64,000 bases of DNA. Origin: Burkholderiales bacterium (GTDB lineage: Bacteria > Pseudomonadota > Gammaproteobacteria > Burkholderiales > Burkholderiaceae_C). The translations under genes were made by a program, and so were the position numbers. This document shows positions 30,508 to 39,039 of the stretch, piece after piece (position 1 is the first letter of the stretch; every line of letters begins with the position of its first letter). The stretch lies in the NCBI GenBank assembly GCA_019509985.1, contig JAEKLF010000034.1, positions 1-64,000 on the forward strand. The letters are read 5' to 3'. The notes beneath the pieces were generated by a model that did not search any database, was not told the DNA's origin, and saw nothing but the letters and a program-made list of their open reading frames with translations.

Positions 30508-32975
30508 TCACCTCTGGGCCAGAGCCAGGGCTTCCGCGAGAGACAGGGTTTGCCCCGAGGTCCAGGCCGCCGCAGCCGCGGCGTGGCCGAGTTGCGCGCC
30601 GGCCAGCCGACGCAGGCGGGCCAACGCCCGGGCTTCCCGCGTACCCAAGGCGCCCAGGTGGCACTGCCAATACTGCTCGGCGAACGCTGCCAGGCGCAGC
30701 GCGCGTTCCGGCATGCGAAGCCGTGCCAGCGGCCGGGGGAAAAGCTGAAAGGTCAGCGCCCGGGCATGCAGGTGTTGGCGTGCATGGGCGATGCGCAGCG
30801 CCTGCTGCGACGCTGCCAGCGCGGCGGCCCAGTCGCGGCGCGCCTCGTGCGCCATTGCCAGGGTGTAGGCAGCGTCGAGTTGGCCGACGCCATCGCCATC
30901 GGCCTCGGCCAGCCGCTGGCAGGCGCCTGGGCCGGCTGGTTGCGCGAGACCGCGATGGCGGCCAGCTGCTGCCAGGCGCGCGCCTGCGTTGGCACGTCGC
31001 CGGCGCGGCGGGCCAGCGCAATGGCCTTCTCGAGCGGGCCGGTCTGGCCCTGCTCGCGGTTGTCGCCCGCCAGCAGCACCCAGGCGCGGCGCACGAGGGC
31101 TGCGGCACGCGGGCCCGGGTCGGTGCCGGCCAGTTCCAGCGCCCTCTCGGCGGCGGCCAGCGCCAGGGCGCGGTCGCCGTGCGTGAAGGCCAGCTGGGCG
31201 CGCAACTCGTGGCCGGCCGAGGAGGGCGGCGCCAGTTGCAGCAGCGTGCCGAGCTGGTCCACCAGCGAGCGGTCCACGCCGTCGCTTTCCCAGCAGGGGC
31301 GCAGGGCGAGCGTCAGGCGCAGGCCCGTGTCCGCGTCGCCGTCGTCCGCTGCACTGGCGATCAGCGCGCGTGCCTGGTCACGGCGCATGGCCCAGGCCGT
31401 GATCGGCGTGTGCAGGCCGAGCGACGCCGCCCAGTTGCACAGCGCGACGCGCAGCGCATGCCGGGTAGCGCGTTGCTCGGTTGTGCCCACGCGCGCCAGC
31501 ACGCCGCGGCGCAGCAGCTCCAGCATGCGATAGCGCGGCTCGGCATCGCCGCCGACCTGCACGAGGGAATGGCTGGCCAGCTCGTTCAGCAGCGCCGGCG
31601 TGCCGTCGAGCGCCTGCACGTCGGCCAGCGCGAAGGCGCCTGGCAGGGTGGCAAGGCGCTCCAGCAGTTCTCGCGGTGCGGGCCCCAGCAAGGCCAGACT
31701 CCAGTCCAGCAGGCCGGCCACCGAAGCGTGGCGCGGCGCACGCGTGGAGTTGGACAGCCAGGCCGGCAACGTCTCGGAGTGCGTGCCCAGGCTGCGCCAT
31801 TGCTCCAGCATCTGCGCCGGCGAGAAGCTGCGCACGCGGGCCGCCGCCAGTTCCAGCGCGAGGGGCAGGCCGTCCAGTTCGCGGATCAGTTCCGTCAGCG
31901 CGGCCTGGTTGTCCCGGCTGGCGTGGAAGTCGGCCCGCACGGCGCGGGCGCGGTCGATGAACAGGGCCTGGGCGGTGTCTTGCGCCGCATTTTCGGCGCT
32001 TGCCAGGGGCAGCACGTCGACAAGGGTTTCGCCGTCGACCTCCAGCGCATGCCGGGACGTGACCAGCAGGCACAGGTGCGGCGCGACGGCCAGCAGCCGT
32101 TGCACCGCCTGGGCGACGACGCCGATGGCCTGCTCGGCGTTGTCCAGCACCAGCAGGCGCAGGCCGCCGGGCTCCTGCAGCGTGGCTTCGATCGCGGGCC
32201 AGCCGCCGCCGCGGGCAATGGTCACGGCGCGCTCCAGCGCGGCGACGAGGCTGGCGTCGTCGCGCACCTCGGCCAGTGCTGCCATGCCACAGCTCCAGTC
32301 GAGTTGGCTGAATTGCTGCCAGGCGAGCTCCACCGCCAGGCGCGTCTTGCCGACGCCGCCCGGGCCGATGAAGGTCAGCAATCGCAGCTGCGGGAGCCGC
32401 GCCGCCAGGGCCGCCAGCCGGCCCGGCGGCGCGAAATAGCGTGTCAGGTAGCGCGGCAGGCTGGTGGCAAACGAGGGCAGGGCGGACGTCGGCGCGGTGC
32501 GAAACAACGAGGGTGGCAGGGACGGCATGCGTGCGGGCAGGGCTTCGGCCAATGCGGTCAGCCGGTGCCGCTCGGCGACGACCCAATCGTCGAAATGACC
32601 CGGCAGCAGCTCGCCACCGTAGAACGAAGCCGCCGTCGCGGGGGTGGCCAGTGCGTTCTCGAAGTCCTGCACGTCGGCGGCGAGTGCGCCGGGCAGCAGC
32701 GAAATCTGGCTGCGGTCGGCCTGCAGCAGCGGGGCCTGCGGGGTTTCAAGCAGCGCGCGCAGCGTCGACAGCGTCTGGCGCAGGCGGTTGCGTCCGGTGT
32801 CCAGTTCCACGCCGGGCCAAAGCAGCTCGATCAACTCCTCACGCGGATGCTGGCGTGTGGGCTGCAGCGCCAGCCGGGCCAGCAGCAGCGTGGCGGCGCG
32901 GCTGGGCAGCCGCGTGTGCTCCACCTGGCCGGCACGCTTGATGTGAAAACCGCCGAGCAGGCGCAGCCGCAGCAT
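30508..32975 (-). pseudogene. SARP/AfsR-type transcriptional regulator with NB-ARC ATPase, frameshifted near the C-terminus
   Basis: The main frame starts with ATG 32975. Residues 1-90 look like an OmpR-type winged helix (LRLLGGFHIKRAG, REELIELLWPG, GRNRLRQTLSTLRALLE). A short BTAD-like region follows, then an STAND/NB-ARC ATPase with Walker A GPGGVGKTRLAVELAW and the late ELDGLPLALELAAARVRSFS. From about residue 500 onward there are TPR-like helices. After AIAVSRNQPAQ (about 30935) this frame becomes low-complexity arginine-rich and stops at 30753. Coding continues one frame over with CQRLAEADGDGVGQLDAAYT and LAMAHEARRDWAAALAAS to a stop at 30508. The intact protein would be about 822 residues. 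No slippery sequence suggests programmed shifting, so this is an indel or an assembly error. Confidence 0.75.
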
Positions 32976-32994
32976 GGTCAGGCGGTGAGGGTGC

Positions 32995-33915
32995 TCAAGG
33001 CAGCAGCCACCAGAGCAGCAGGCCGCCGAAGATCAGCCACTGCAGCCCGTAGTAGGCGAGGCGGCTCTTCGCCTTGATTCGCTTGCCAAACAGGCGCACT
33101 TGCTGCACGTAGGCGAAGGCCTTGTTGATGCCGCCGGTCTTGTCGGTGTCCGAATTGGGCGAGGCGGCGGCGCGGATCAGCGTGTGGCTGATGAAGTGGT
33201 TGAACCAGCGCGCCACCGGGTTGTTCAGCGGCCGCTCGACGTCGCAGAACAGGATGATGCGCATCACGTCCGACTGGTTCTCGGCGTAGTGCAGATAGGT
33301 CTCGTCAAAGATGACGCCCTGGCCGTCGCGCCAGGAGTAGCGTTCGCCGTCGACCGAGATGTAGCAACTGTCGGCGTTGGGCGTGACGAGGCCCAGGTGG
33401 TAACGCACCGAGCCGGCGAAGGGGTCTCGGTGGGTGACGAGCCGGCCACCCGGGGGCAGGGCCGCGAACATCGCGGCCTTCACGGTCGGGATGCGCTGCA
33501 GCAGTTCGGTGGTGACCGGGCAAAGCTCGCGCGCCGACGGGTGGGCGTCGCCGTACCACTTGAGGTGAAAGCGCGTCCAGCCGGTCTTGAAGAAGCTGTT
33601 GAAGCCGGCGTCGTTGTACTTGTCGGACTTCTTGATCTCGCCGGCCTCGGCCAGCTTGAAGGCTTCGGCGCGGATGTCCTGCCAATGCTCTTCCAGCAGC
33701 TTCAGCTCCGGGAAGCCGGCCACCGGCAGATAGGGCTTGGGCGGCAGCCTGGAAAACAGGTACATCAGGCAGTTGATCGGCGCCATGAAGGTCGAGTGAT
33801 CCGTCAACTGACGCCAGAAGCCTAGGCGCACCCGGCCGCGGAAGTGCACGTAGACCGTGCTCGCGATGAAGATCGCGACGATGGCGAGCTTGATGTAGGG
33901 AATGTCGTGAGTCAT
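32995..33915 (-). CDS. lpxO: Lipid A 2-hydroxylase (aspartyl/asparaginyl beta-hydroxylase family)
   Basis: The 306-residue protein has an N-terminal membrane helix (IKLAIVAIFIASTVYV) and a C-terminal one (LQWLIFGGLLLWWLL). Between them is a 2-oxoglutarate/Fe(II) oxygenase domain. The iron ligands are H162 and D164 in THRDPFAGSVRYHLGL, with the distal histidine H209 in HYAENQSDVMR. LpxO adds a 2-hydroxyl group to a secondary acyl chain of lipid A. Its ATG overlaps the stop of the acyltransferase gene by four bases, so the enzyme that adds the acyl chain and the one that would hydroxylate it are translationally coupled. This supports LpxO over another member of the family. Confidence 0.88.
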   Translation of the reverse strand: MTHDIPYIKLAIVAIFIASTVYVHFRGRVRLGFWRQLTDHSTFMAPINCLMYLFSRLPPKPYLPVAGFPELKLLEEHWQDIRAEAFKLAEAGEIKKSDKYNDAGFNSFFKTGWTRFHLKWYGDAHPSARELCPVTTELLQRIPTVKAAMFAALPPGGRLVTHRDPFAGSVRYHLGLVTPNADSCYISVDGERYSWRDGQGVIFDETYLHYAENQSDVMRIILFCDVERPLNNPVARWFNHFISHTLIRAAASPNSDTDKTGGINKAFAYVQQVRLFGKRIKAKSRLAYYGLQWLIFGGLLLWWLLP

Positions 33916-34781
33916 CTTGCGTAGAAATCAGCCTCGCCGGGCGGGCGCGACTTGAAGCGCTTGTGCAGCCAGAAGTACTGGTGCAATTGTCGGCGCACCT
34001 GGGCTTCGATGACGGCGTTCATGCGCGCGGCGTCCGCGGTGACGTCGCCGGTCGGGAAGTTGTCCAGCGCGGGCTCGATGACCAGCGTGTAGCCGTTGGA
34101 CTCGCGGCGCGGATAGCAAGGCAGCACGGCGGCACCCGCCACCGCGGCCATGCGCGACAGGCCGCCGATGGTGGCCGCGTTGACGCCGAAGAACGGCACG
34201 AAGACCGAGTCGCGATGGCCGAAGTCCTGGTCAGGCAGGTAGTAAAGCCGGTAGCCGTCGCGCAGCGCCCGGATAACGGCGCGCGTGCCTTGCTGGCGCG
34301 AAAAGATGATGCCCGTGCCCAGGCGCAGCCGCCGGGTACGGAAAAACTCGTCCAGCCAGGGGTCCTTCTGCCGCGAGTAGATGCTGACGACTGGCGTCTC
34401 CAGCGATACCCGCAGCCCGCCCAGGTCCAGCCCGGTGAAGTGCGGCATCATCAGGATGACTGGCCGGCCTTCTAGCGCCTTGAGATGCTCCAGGCCTTCA
34501 ATGCGCATCAGCCGCCGCAGCCGCTCGGGCGACGCAAACCAGCAGTAGCCGTACTCCAGCAGCATCTGCACCATGGCGACGAAATGCCGCCGCAGCAGCT
34601 TGCGGCGTTCGGCCGGCGTCCAGTCCGGCAGGCAGAGTCGCAGATTCACCTCACCGATATGCCGCCGCGACGTTGGCAGCGTGGCAATCAGATGGCCGAT
34701 CAGCCAGCCCAGCGCGGTGACGACGCGAAAGGGCAGCCAGCTCAGCAACCAGACCCAGCCAACGAGAAGTTTCACGCCCAC
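33912..34781 (-). CDS. lpxL: Lipid A biosynthesis lauroyl/myristoyl acyltransferase (LpxL/HtrB family)
   Basis: A 289-residue inner-membrane enzyme of the late acyltransferase family that adds a secondary acyl chain to lipid A. The N-terminus has a membrane helix (LLVGWVWLLSWLPFRVV). The catalytic HX4D motif is H114 to D119 in PHFTGLD, and a further family segment is YYLPDQDFGHRDSVFVPFFG. The start is GTG at 34781; a second GTG six bases later is possible. It overlaps lpxO. Which secondary chain it adds cannot be decided from sequence, so the LpxL name denotes the family. Confidence 0.88.
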   Translation of the reverse strand: MGVKLLVGWVWLLSWLPFRVVTALGWLIGHLIATLPTSRRHIGEVNLRLCLPDWTPAERRKLLRRHFVAMVQMLLEYGYCWFASPERLRRLMRIEGLEHLKALEGRPVILMMPHFTGLDLGGLRVSLETPVVSIYSRQKDPWLDEFFRTRRLRLGTGIIFSRQQGTRAVIRALRDGYRLYYLPDQDFGHRDSVFVPFFGVNAATIGGLSRMAAVAGAAVLPCYPRRESNGYTLVIEPALDNFPTGDVTADAARMNAVIEAQVRRQLHQYFWLHKRFKSRPPGEADFYAR

Positions 34782-34922
34782 GATTTGTTATTTGACATAA
34801 TGCACATTGTCGCCAAGCCAGGTGGTTGATGGCTGCTATAGGAGGCGATGGTCACCAGTCGAAAAGCGCGGCAGAGCGCCAAGCGCGAACCAGCTAAACC
34901 AGGACGCGAGCCGTCCTTCTAC

Positions 34923-35267
34923 TCAGGGGACGCCATTGTATTTGGCGGCGTTGCACGAACCTTGAGCGATACCTGGCGCGAGACCTACTCCGTCCGGCGC
35001 ATCCAGGGATCCCAGGTTCACTTCGACTTCATCTGCGGTGCGTGCAAAAACGGATGAACCGCAGCGCAGGCAGAAATGCCGGCCGGCATAGGCGCGTGTT
35101 TCGCCCTCGATGCTCACCGCCTCCTGCGGGAATATCGCGGAGGCGTGAAAAAGCGCGCCATGGTGCTTCCGGCAATCGAGGCAATGGCAAAGGCCGACCC
35201 GGTATGGATGACCGGATGCGGCGACCCTGACGTTGCCGCACAGGCAACCGCCCCTGATTAGATCCAT
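34923..35267 (-). CDS. GFA-family (glutathione-dependent formaldehyde-activating-like) protein
   Basis: A 114-residue protein with the zinc-binding cysteine pattern of the family: GGCLCGNVR, then LCHCLDCRKHHGA, and FCLRCGSSVF. The start ATG at 35267 has an excellent ribosome binding site (AAGGAGG). The family fold (beta-tent) is found in many small proteins of unknown substrate, so the enzyme name should not be taken literally. After GSLDAPD the last 20 residues do not resemble the usual ending (ELW...RRexWL), and the neighbouring frames do not restore it cleanly, so the C-terminus may be diverged or damaged. It is isolated from its neighbours. The gap to lpxL (34782-34922) shows nothing clear. 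Confidence 0.75.
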   Translation of the reverse strand: MDLIRGGCLCGNVRVAASGHPYRVGLCHCLDCRKHHGALFHASAIFPQEAVSIEGETRAYAGRHFCLRCGSSVFARTADEVEVNLGSLDAPDGVGLAPGIAQGSCNAAKYNGVP

Positions 35268-35539
35268 GCTGAGCCTCCTTGAAGATCAAGCGGGCGCATG
35301 TTCTTACGAACCGCGCTGCCGTTGCAATGGCTGGCGGAGTCGCGAGACAGGCAGGTCTCCGGCGGCGCCCTGGTTTGCCCGTTAGCCCGAGCCGGCAAAA
35401 CGCGCGCGCCGCGGTTCACGGATCGCGGGCTATCCTTGCCCGCCTTGCAGCTCCTGGGACAGCTGAGTCATTTCAACGCCCGCCGCCGTGCCCTCTTCGG
35501 CGCGCTGCCCTCGCAGATCTTCAGAAGGACCTCCCCGCC

Positions 35540-36970
35540 ATGACCCCTTCTCCGCTCTCTTGCGACGTGGCCATCATCGGCGCCGGCACCGCCGGCATGG
35601 CCGCCTACCGCGCCGCGCGCGTGCACACGGATCGGGTGCTTCTCATCGAGGCGGCTCACTACGGCACGACCTGTGCGCGCGTCGGCTGCATGCCGAGCAA
35701 GCTGCTGATCGCCGCGGCCGACGCGGCACAGGCGGTGCGCGAGGCCCACCGCTTCGGCGTGCACGCCGAGGTGCCGCGCATCGACGGCCACGCCGTCATG
35801 CAGCGCGTGCGAGAGGAGCGCGACCGCTTCGTCGGCTTCGTGCTGGAGACGGTCCATGGCTGGCCCGAGGCCACGCGGCTGTTCGGCCGCGCGCGCTTCG
35901 TCGGCGCCAACGCGCTGGACGTCGATGGCCAGTGCATCGAGGCCAAGTCCATCGTCGTCGCCACCGGCTCGCGCCCCCGCATCCCGCCTGGCTGGCGCGA
36001 ACGGCTTGGCGCCCGGCTGATCGTCAACGACGATGTCTTCGACTGGGTCGACCTACCGCGCTCGCTGGCCGTCGTCGGCGCCGGCGTCATCGGCCTGGAG
36101 CTGGCGCTGGCGCTGCACAAGCTCGGCGTGCGTGTGCGGCTGTTCGCGCGTGGTGGCCGCGTCGGGCCGCTGACCGATCCCGAACTGCAGGCGTTGGCTC
36201 AAACCCTCTTCGCCGAGGATCTGCCGCTGACGCTGAACGCCGCGGCGCTGGAGCCGACGCTTGATGGCGACCAGGTCCTCATCGGCGGGGAGCGCTTCGA
36301 CGCCCTGCTCTGCACGGCCGGCCGCGAGCCCAACCTGGACGGCCTCGGCCTGGAAGCCCTGGCCTTGCCGCTGGATGCCGCCGGCCACCCGAGCCTGGAC
36401 CGCCACACCGGCCAGTGGGGCGACAGTCCCGTCTTCGTCGCCGGCGACGCGACGAATGACCGCCCGCTGCTGCACGAAGCCGCCGATGCCGGCCGCATCG
36501 CTGGCGACAACGCGGCCCGCTGGCCCGATGTGCACCGCCGCCCGCGCCGCACGCCGCTGGCCGTCGTCTTCAGCGACCCGCAGATCGCCATTGCCGGCGC
36601 CAGCCACGCCGAGCTGAAGGCCTCGGGCTGTGCCTTCGACACTGGTCGCGTCAGCTTCGCCGACCAGGGCCGCAGCCGCGTCATGCTCGTGAACCGTGGC
36701 GCGCTGCATGTTTATGCCGAGCAAGGCAGCGGTCGGCTGCTGGGCGCCGAGATGATCGGCCCGGCCGCCGAGCATCTGGGCCACCTGCTGGCCTGGTGCG
36801 TGCAGCGCGGCGACACGGTGCAGCAGATGCTGGACAGCCCGTTCTACCACCCGGTTGTGGAGGAAGGCCTGCGCACCGCGCTGCGCCAGGTGCAGAACGA
36901 TCTGCACCTGCCGTCGCCGCCCATCGAGAACTGCCTGGACTGCGACACCTCGGCCGAGGTGGGAGCCTGA
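35540..36970 (+). CDS. Dihydrolipoyl dehydrogenase-like flavoprotein disulfide reductase
   Basis: The 476-residue protein has the class I pyridine nucleotide-disulfide oxidoreductase layout: FAD fold CDVAIIGAGTAGMAAYRAA, redox-active pair C45 and C50 in GTTCARVGCMPSK, NAD-binding GAGVIGLELALALHKLG, second FAD motif VFVAGDATNDRPLLHEA, and the C-terminal active-site segment FYHPVVEEGLRTAL. A final CLDCD adds two extra cysteines. It is a stand-alone gene, not beside a 2-oxoacid dehydrogenase or the gcv operon. It may be the glycine-cleavage L-protein, but the divergence (VVEE instead of TxxE) makes another disulfide or quinone substrate possible. The ATG at 35540 was chosen at the start of the FAD fold. 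The 272-bp upstream gap shows no gene. Confidence 0.82.
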   Translation: MTPSPLSCDVAIIGAGTAGMAAYRAARVHTDRVLLIEAAHYGTTCARVGCMPSKLLIAAADAAQAVREAHRFGVHAEVPRIDGHAVMQRVREERDRFVGFVLETVHGWPEATRLFGRARFVGANALDVDGQCIEAKSIVVATGSRPRIPPGWRERLGARLIVNDDVFDWVDLPRSLAVVGAGVIGLELALALHKLGVRVRLFARGGRVGPLTDPELQALAQTLFAEDLPLTLNAAALEPTLDGDQVLIGGERFDALLCTAGREPNLDGLGLEALALPLDAAGHPSLDRHTGQWGDSPVFVAGDATNDRPLLHEAADAGRIAGDNAARWPDVHRRPRRTPLAVVFSDPQIAIAGASHAELKASGCAFDTGRVSFADQGRSRVMLVNRGALHVYAEQGSGRLLGAEMIGPAAEHLGHLLAWCVQRGDTVQQMLDSPFYHPVVEEGLRTALRQVQNDLHLPSPPIENCLDCDTSAEVGA

Positions 36971-36983
36971 TCAGGCCAGGTCG

Positions 36984-37038
36984 ACGACAGCCCGGCCCTG
37001 CCTCGGCACCGGCTGCAGAGCTCTGTCGTGGCCGGGCT
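36984..37038 (+). other. Interleaved complementary segments in the xthA leader
   Basis: ACGACAG (36984-36990) is complementary to CTGTCGT (37023-37029), and AGCCCGGCC (36989-36997) is complementary to GGCCGGGCT (37030-37038). The order a-b-a'-b' allows either of two exclusive hairpins or a pseudoknot, 46 bases before the xthA start. It could act as the end signal of the upstream gene or a leader control; no function is shown. Confidence 0.3.
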
Positions 37039-37083
37039 GGCGCCGTCACAATGTCCGTCAACCCATTGCCTTGAGATCCCGCG

Positions 37084-37854
37084 ATGAAGAAGTTCGCCAC
37101 CTGGAACGTCAACTCCCTGGCCGTGCGCCTGCCGCAGGTGCTGGACTGGCTGGCCGCCCACCCCGTCGATGCGCTGGTGCTGCAGGAGACCAAGCTCACC
37201 GACGACAAGTTCCCGACGATGGAGATCGGTGAGGCGGGCTGGCAGGTGCAGTGGTTTGGCCAGAAGACCTACAACGGCGTCGCGCTGATCAGCCGCGAAC
37301 CGGCGACCGACATCGTCAAGAACATCACCGGCTTTGCTGATGAACAGGCCCGCGTCATCGCCGGCACGGTGGGCGGCGTGCGCGTCATCGGCGGCTACTT
37401 TCCCAATGGCCAGGCGCCGGACAGCGACAAGTTCGTCTACAAGATGAACTGGCTGACGGGCCTGCGCGGCTGGCTGGCCGAGGAAATGAAGCAGCATCCT
37501 GAGCTGGTGCTGATGGGCGACTTCAACATCGCCCCCGAGGACCGCGACGTCTACGACCCGATCGCCTGGGCGGGCCAGATCCACTGCACGCCCCAGGAGC
37601 GCGAGCATTTCCAGCAGCTCGTCGGCCTGGGCCTGACCGACGCCTTCCGCCTCTTCGAGCAACCGCCGAAAAGCTGGAGCTGGTGGGACTACCGCAATTT
37701 GGCCTTCCGCAAGAACCAGGGCCTGCGCATCGACCACATCCTCGTCAGCGAGGCGCTCAAGAGCCGCGTGACGGCCTGCGAGATCGACAAGCTGCCGCGC
37801 AAGAACGAGCGGCCGAGCGACCACGCGCCGGTGATCGTGACGATCGACGGCTGA
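37084..37854 (+). CDS. xthA: Exodeoxyribonuclease III
   Basis: A 256-residue Mg-dependent AP endonuclease and 3'-5' exonuclease of base excision repair. It starts with KFATWNVNSLAVRLPQVLDW; the metal Glu is in LQETKLTDDKFP. The catalytic Asp-Asn pair is in LMGDFNIAPEDRDVYDP, and the final SDHAPVIVTI holds the conserved Asp-His. KNQGLRIDHILVS is typical of the ExoIII branch. The full family length is present. It is expressed from its own leader and is followed by the convergent CAT-like gene 28 bp away. Confidence 0.95.
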   Translation: MKKFATWNVNSLAVRLPQVLDWLAAHPVDALVLQETKLTDDKFPTMEIGEAGWQVQWFGQKTYNGVALISREPATDIVKNITGFADEQARVIAGTVGGVRVIGGYFPNGQAPDSDKFVYKMNWLTGLRGWLAEEMKQHPELVLMGDFNIAPEDRDVYDPIAWAGQIHCTPQEREHFQQLVGLGLTDAFRLFEQPPKSWSWWDYRNLAFRKNQGLRIDHILVSEALKSRVTACEIDKLPRKNERPSDHAPVIVTIDG

Positions 37855-37882
37855 AGCGCCGCGGATCCGACAAGCGCCGCGA

Positions 37883-38542
37883 CTAGATCGCGTCCAGGTT
37901 GGCCTGCAGCTGCTCGAAGAAGTGGCCGACGTGCACGCCATCGCAGAGCGCGTGGTGCACGTCCACGGCCACCGGCATCAGCAGCCGCTCGCCCTGCGCC
38001 GTGAAGCGCCCGAAGGCGACCTTGGGCCGGTCGTCACCGACGCCGCGGGCATGGGTGAAAGCCGTGAAGGCCAGCCAGGGCAGCGCGGTCATGTGGACCA
38101 AGGTTTCTTCGCGCACGTCGCCGGGCTCGTCGCCTGCGAACAGACTGCCGCTGGCCTGGCGCACGCGCGCAATGCCGGGCTTGGCACGCGCCGCAAAGGC
38201 GGCCAGCGAGGGCTCGCGCGGCATCGTCAGGAAGCCGAAGCTGCCGTCGTCCCGCAACACCGTCGTGCTGGCGTGGATGACGGCAAATTCGCGCACGCCG
38301 CCGCGGTCGGCGGTCATGGTCTGGCGCATCGCGGCTATGCCGTTGGCCGCTTCCAGCGCGGCATGGTGGTAGGCCAGCCAGGGTGTGGCGCCGTGGCGGG
38401 CGGCGCGCTCGCGCAGGCCGGTCACGTCGACCGGCACGGTGACGCAGAAGGCCGGCTGGGCCATGCCGCGGAAGTGTTCGAGCGCGGCGCGGCGCGGCCA
38501 GTGGTCGAGAAGGATGTCGCGGTCTGCTTGCATGACCGCCAT
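37883..38542 (-). CDS. Chloramphenicol acetyltransferase family (type A) protein
   Basis: At 219 residues this matches classical CAT length. The active-site motif HHxxxDG is intact as VDVHHALCDGVHVGHFF, with H197 as the probable general base. Other family features are WLAYHHAALEAANGIAAMR and FGFLTMPR. The family acetylates chloramphenicol or other hydroxylated acceptors with acetyl-CoA. Chromosomal members are often of unknown substrate, so resistance cannot be claimed. The base composition matches the neighbours, with no mobile element beside it, which argues against recent acquisition. Confidence 0.85.
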   Translation of the reverse strand: MAVMQADRDILLDHWPRRAALEHFRGMAQPAFCVTVPVDVTGLRERAARHGATPWLAYHHAALEAANGIAAMRQTMTADRGGVREFAVIHASTTVLRDDGSFGFLTMPREPSLAAFAARAKPGIARVRQASGSLFAGDEPGDVREETLVHMTALPWLAFTAFTHARGVGDDRPKVAFGRFTAQGERLLMPVAVDVHHALCDGVHVGHFFEQLQANLDAI

Positions 38543-38583
38543 GCTCGCACGGGCGCCATGCGCTGCCGGCGTCTTCGACGCTG

Positions 38584-38619
38584 AATAAAAGAAGCCCAGG
38601 TCGCTTGCGCGCCTGGGCT
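38584..38619 (-). terminator. Intrinsic terminator after the alpha-CTD-like gene
   Basis: On the minus strand AGCCCAGG and CCTGGGCT form an 8-bp stem (38593-38600 with 38612-38619), followed by TTCTTTTATT. This is one of the clearest rho-independent terminators of the window and ends the leftward unit of the 18-codon ORF and the 127-aa gene. Confidence 0.85.
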
Positions 38620-38644
38620 CCTGCGGGTTCGGCGCTGGCTCGTC

Positions 38645-39028
38645 TTATTCGGCCAGTTCGCGACCCACACTCCCTGAGTCCTGTTGCCTGAGGCCGAAGG
38701 CATAAAGGGCCCGCAGCAGTTCGTCGGCGTGCTCCACGCCAAAGTCCGCGACGAGCCGGTTGGCCGTCGTGCAGCGCACCTGGCCGATCTGGTTGTAGCC
38801 CATGGTCTTGGCGCGGGCGAGTGTGCGTGGGGCCAGCGGCAGGCCGTCCAGCGGTGCCTGGTCGGCCAGGCTGAGCAACCGGCTGTAGACGCTGGCGGGC
38901 ACGATGAGCTTGGCTTCGCCGGCCGGCAGCGAGCTGTCTGCCAGCCGGCGGCCGGGACCGATGGCCACCACCCCGGGCAGCCCGTCGGGCCTTTGCGAAT
39001 CAGTCAATCGCCTCGCCGCCGCGTACAT
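38645..39028 (-). CDS. 127-residue protein with an RNA polymerase alpha-CTD-like C-terminal domain
   Basis: I do not recognise a named family. The C-terminal half (about residues 57-115) aligns by eye with the alpha C-terminal domain of RNA polymerase: LDGLPLAPRTLARAKTMGY, then IGQV, then FGVEHADELLRALYAFGL, matching the pattern V/L-D-x-L-x-L-x-x-R ... IG ... G ... L ... GL of the helix-hairpin-helix fold. The arginine equivalent to E. coli R265 and the glycine of the second hairpin are kept, but most DNA-contact residues (N268, K298, S299) are not. The N-terminal half is basic with no clear fold. It starts 11 bases after the 18-codon ORF with GGAG five bases before ATG, and is followed by a strong terminator. 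It lies downstream of a LuxR-type gene. Confidence 0.65.
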   Translation of the reverse strand: MYAAARRLTDSQRPDGLPGVVAIGPGRRLADSSLPAGEAKLIVPASVYSRLLSLADQAPLDGLPLAPRTLARAKTMGYNQIGQVRCTTANRLVADFGVEHADELLRALYAFGLRQQDSGSVGRELAE

Positions 39029-39039
39029 GCGATCTCCGC

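Noticed and set aside
30925..30945. Programmed ribosomal frameshift in the SARP gene
   Set aside because: No slippery heptamer or downstream pseudoknot is visible at the shift zone, so a mutation or sequencing error is more likely.
27180..33077. A 1965-codon open frame on the plus strand
   Set aside because: It lies antisense to the amidohydrolase and SARP genes and has no family motifs. Long antisense open frames are normal at this GC content.
34848..35057. 69-codon ORF antisense to the GFA gene
   Set aside because: The minus-strand gene has a strong ribosome binding site and a zinc-cysteine pattern, while this ORF has no recognisable motif.
36971..37083. Simple rho-independent terminator after the dihydrolipoyl dehydrogenase-like gene
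   Set aside because: Hairpin arms are present but no T run follows either arm, so it was described as interleaved complementary segments instead.
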